NCBI GenBank assembly: GCA_012514855.1
Contig: JAAYZL010000118.1
Span: forward strand, 1-7,883
Source: Clostridiales bacterium
GTDB taxonomy: Bacteria > Bacillota_A > Clostridia > Christensenellales > Aristaeellaceae
Direction: 5' to 3'
DNA: 7,883 nt
Part shown: one piece after another, positions 6,157 through 7,883 of the stretch
Layout of the letters: every line of letters begins with the position of its first letter
Numbering within the stretch: the first letter of the stretch is position 1
The notes under the pieces: model-generated
What the model saw: only the letters and a program-made list of their open reading frames with translations
What the model was told of the DNA's origin: nothing
Database searches by the model: none
Translations under genes and position numbers: made by a program

Positions 6157-7883
6157 CTATTCAAACATCACCTTTGTCTCGGCCATGAGGACGCCATCCA
6201 GATACTCGCGCAGCGTGTGCAGCCCGCTCTCCGCGCTCGAGAGCTCGATCCGGTGCGTGCCCTTGTCGAGCGTCCCGAGGTATCCGTCGAACTCCCTGCC
6301 GGACGGCGCGATCAGCTCCAGCCGCACCTCGATCGCGTCGAGCGGCACGACCATCGTGTAGCTCGCCGCCGGGTAGTACATGGTCTCGCGCGACTGGCTG
6401 ATCGTCAGCGTGATGCCGGTGCCGACGGCGACCTGCGCGTCGGGCGCGACCGACTGCGCGATGACCGTGCCCGCCGGCGCGTCCGCGGAATAGCCCTCGA
6501 CGACGTCCTGCACGACCAGCCCGTTCGCCTCGGCGAGCGCCCTCGCGCCGTCGAGCGTCAGCCCGGTCAAGGTCGGCATCTCGACGGTCTCGGCGCTCAC
6601 GATCAACTGGACGTCCGTCTCGCGCGTGATCCAGCCCGGCCCCGGCATTTGCCCGGCGATCGCGCCGGGGGGTTGGTCGCTCGCGACGTAGCCGAGCGAA
6701 ATCCTCTCCTCCGGCACGCCCAGCTCCACAAGCGCCCGCTTCGCGTCGTCGAGCGTCCGGCCGCGCATGTCCTCGAAGAACACCCACTGGCTGCCGGCGC
6801 TGACGGTCAAAAGGACCCCGGTGCCCTGTTTTCTGCGCTGGCCCGCCGCGATCGACTGGCGGATGACTTGGCCCTTGGGCATTTCCTCGCTGTACGCGTA
6901 TTCGGCGGACGGCTTGAAGCCCTCGTCCTCGAGCGCCGCGACCGCGAGCTGCCAGTCCCCTCCGACCAACTGCGGCACCTCGCTGACGCGGTATACCGCG
7001 AGGAAATACCACAGTACCACGCCGATCACCGCGAGCCCGACCGCCACCGCGCTGATCCTCGACATGATCCTGAGCCGCTTCTTGCGCTTGAGCAAGAGCC
7101 TCCGCTTCTGCTCGCGGAGCTTCTCCTGCTCGTCCTTCGTCAGCGGATAGTGGACGAACCCGCCCTTCGGCCGGGTCAGCGCCTTGCGCAAATCTCCGGC
7201 GAACTCCGCCGCGGTCTGGTAGCGCTTGTCGGCGTCCTTCGAGAGCGCGCGCTGCACGACGTCGTCGAGCCCGCGCGAGATCGAGCCGTTTAGCGACCGC
7301 ATCGAGCGCGGCTCCTCGCTGACGTGCTTCAAGGCGACCGAGACCGCGGTGTCGCCGTCGAAGGGCACCTCGCCGGTCAGCATCTCGTAGAGCACGACGC
7401 CCATCGAGTACAGGTCGCTCTTCTCGTCGGCGACCTCGCCGGACGCCTGCTCGGGCGAGAAGTAGTGGACGCTTCCGAGCGCCGAGGACTGCGAGTCGTC
7501 GACGCGCGTCGTCTGCGCGGTCTTGAGGCGCGCGATGCCGAAATCCGCGACCTTGACGGTGCCGCGCTGGTCGACGAGGATATTTTGAGGTTTGATGTCC
7601 CTGTGGACGATGCCGTTCTTGTGCGCGTGGTCGACCGCCGCGAGCGTCCGGATCGCCATGCGCACCGCCTGATCGGCGGGAATCCTCCCCGACTGGCGGA
7701 TCAGATCCTTCAGCGTCCGGCCGTCGATGTACTCCATCACGATGTAGCGGAGGTTTTCCTCCTTGCCGACGTCGAGCAGGTTCACGATGTTCTCGTGCGA
7801 CATCTTCGCGGCGGCCTCGGCCTCGCGGCTGAAGCGGCGCACGAACTCCTGATCCTGCTCGAACTCCGGGCGCAGCACCTTGA
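6157..7883 (-). CDS. prkC: PASTA-domain serine/threonine protein kinase PrkC/Stk1 (N-terminus cut by window edge)
   Basis: This is a membrane eukaryotic-type Ser/Thr kinase that senses muropeptides or lipid II outside the cell and phosphorylates envelope, division and translation proteins. The frame is open to the right edge; 574 residues are visible. The first full codon (7881-7879) is Lys of the K-VLRPEF motif, the expected ATP-binding lysine, so the glycine-rich loop and about 40 residues are missing. Counting that Lys as 1: HRDIKPQN at 93-100, DFG at 113-115, a Thr/Ser-rich activation loop, then GSVHYFSPEQ ending at 145. After a basic juxtamembrane segment (about 256-271) comes one membrane helix (about 276-297). 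Three PASTA repeats follow (about 299-362, 363-430 and 431-497), then a 77-residue C-terminal domain, probably the Ig-like domain known after the PASTA repeats in PrkC. The TAG stop is at 6159-6157. The partner phosphatase prpC would lie beyond the right edge. Confidence 0.96.
   Translation of the reverse strand, partial: KVLRPEFEQDQEFVRRFSREAEAAAKMSHENIVNLLDVGKEENLRYIVMEYIDGRTLKDLIRQSGRIPADQAVRMAIRTLAAVDHAHKNGIVHRDIKPQNILVDQRGTVKVADFGIARLKTAQTTRVDDSQSSALGSVHYFSPEQASGEVADEKSDLYSMGVVLYEMLTGEVPFDGDTAVSVALKHVSEEPRSMRSLNGSISRGLDDVVQRALSKDADKRYQTAAEFAGDLRKALTRPKGGFVHYPLTKDEQEKLREQKRRLLLKRKKRLRIMSRISAVAVGLAVIGVVLWYFLAVYRVSEVPQLVGGDWQLAVAALEDEGFKPSAEYAYSEEMPKGQVIRQSIAAGQRRKQGTGVLLTVSAGSQWVFFEDMRGRTLDDAKRALVELGVPEERISLGYVASDQPPGAIAGQMPGPGWITRETDVQLIVSAETVEMPTLTGLTLDGARALAEANGLVVQDVVEGYSADAPAGTVIAQSVAPDAQVAVGTGITLTISQSRETMYYPAASYTMVVPLDAIEVRLELIAPSGREFDGYLGTLDKGTHRIELSSAESGLHTLREYLDGVLMAETKVMFE

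Noticed and set aside
5904..6164. Minus-strand frame of 86 codons spanning the prkC-rsgA gap
   Set aside because: It overlaps the rsgA start in another frame, has no convincing ribosome binding site, and its sequence follows the inverted-repeat arms, so the pairing explains it better than coding.
6070..7293. Plus-strand frame of 407 codons opposite prkC
   Set aside because: It is antisense to the PASTA kinase, begins inside the structured gap, and has the Arg/Asp/Leu-rich text of a shadow frame.
1..7883. CRISPR arrays, tRNA or rRNA genes, insertion sequences or defence systems
   Set aside because: No regularly spaced repeats, cloverleaf, rRNA signature, transposase or integrase frame was seen. 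All space apart from short gaps is taken by housekeeping genes.

Overview
The window is a GC-rich (roughly two-thirds G+C by eye) bacterial chromosome segment. It carries a conserved Firmicutes housekeeping locus. Gene content and order match the Bacillus subtilis prkC-rsgA-rpe-(thiN-spoVM)-rpmB-yloU-yloV-(sdaAB-sdaAA)-recG neighbourhood, with the genes in parentheses absent here. The zinc-ribbon form of L28, the Asp23/YloU and FakA/YloV pair and the PASTA kinase all point to a Gram-positive, probably a high-GC Clostridia-type organism. No closer assignment is safe from sequence alone. I see no transposase, integrase, phage gene, CRISPR array, tRNA or rRNA.

Reading leftward on the minus strand from the right edge, the layout has two blocks. 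Block one (7883 to about 4157) holds prkC, missing its N-terminus at the window edge. A 182-bp gap with strong base-pairing potential follows. Then come rsgA (TTG start), rpe (overlapping rsgA by 8 nt), a 59-residue two-helix membrane protein and a hairpin terminator that looks bidirectional. Block two is headed by its own sigma-A-type promoter (3738-3766). It contains yloU (asp23 family), yloV/fakA and recG, whose ATG overlaps the yloV stop; recG runs off the left edge. Between the blocks, rpmB (ribosomal protein L28) is the only plus-strand gene. It has its own promoter, diverges from yloU and converges on the 59-residue gene at the shared terminator.

Functionally the genes cover cell-envelope sensing (PASTA kinase), ribosome assembly and translation (RsgA, L28), pentose phosphate metabolism (Rpe), fatty-acid phosphorylation for phospholipid synthesis (YloV/FakA, with YloU as its usual neighbour) and replication-fork repair (RecG). 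They form a conserved neighbourhood rather than one pathway.

The coding content is ordinary. The part most worth a second look is the prkC-rsgA gap. Its arms can fold into a closed three-way junction with an outer stem of about 11 bp, a 15-bp arm and a UUCG-capped arm on the gene-sense strand. I do not recognise it as a known riboswitch class. It could be an unreported structured RNA or a MITE-like dispersed repeat. The small membrane protein in the thiN/spoVM position is the second point of interest.
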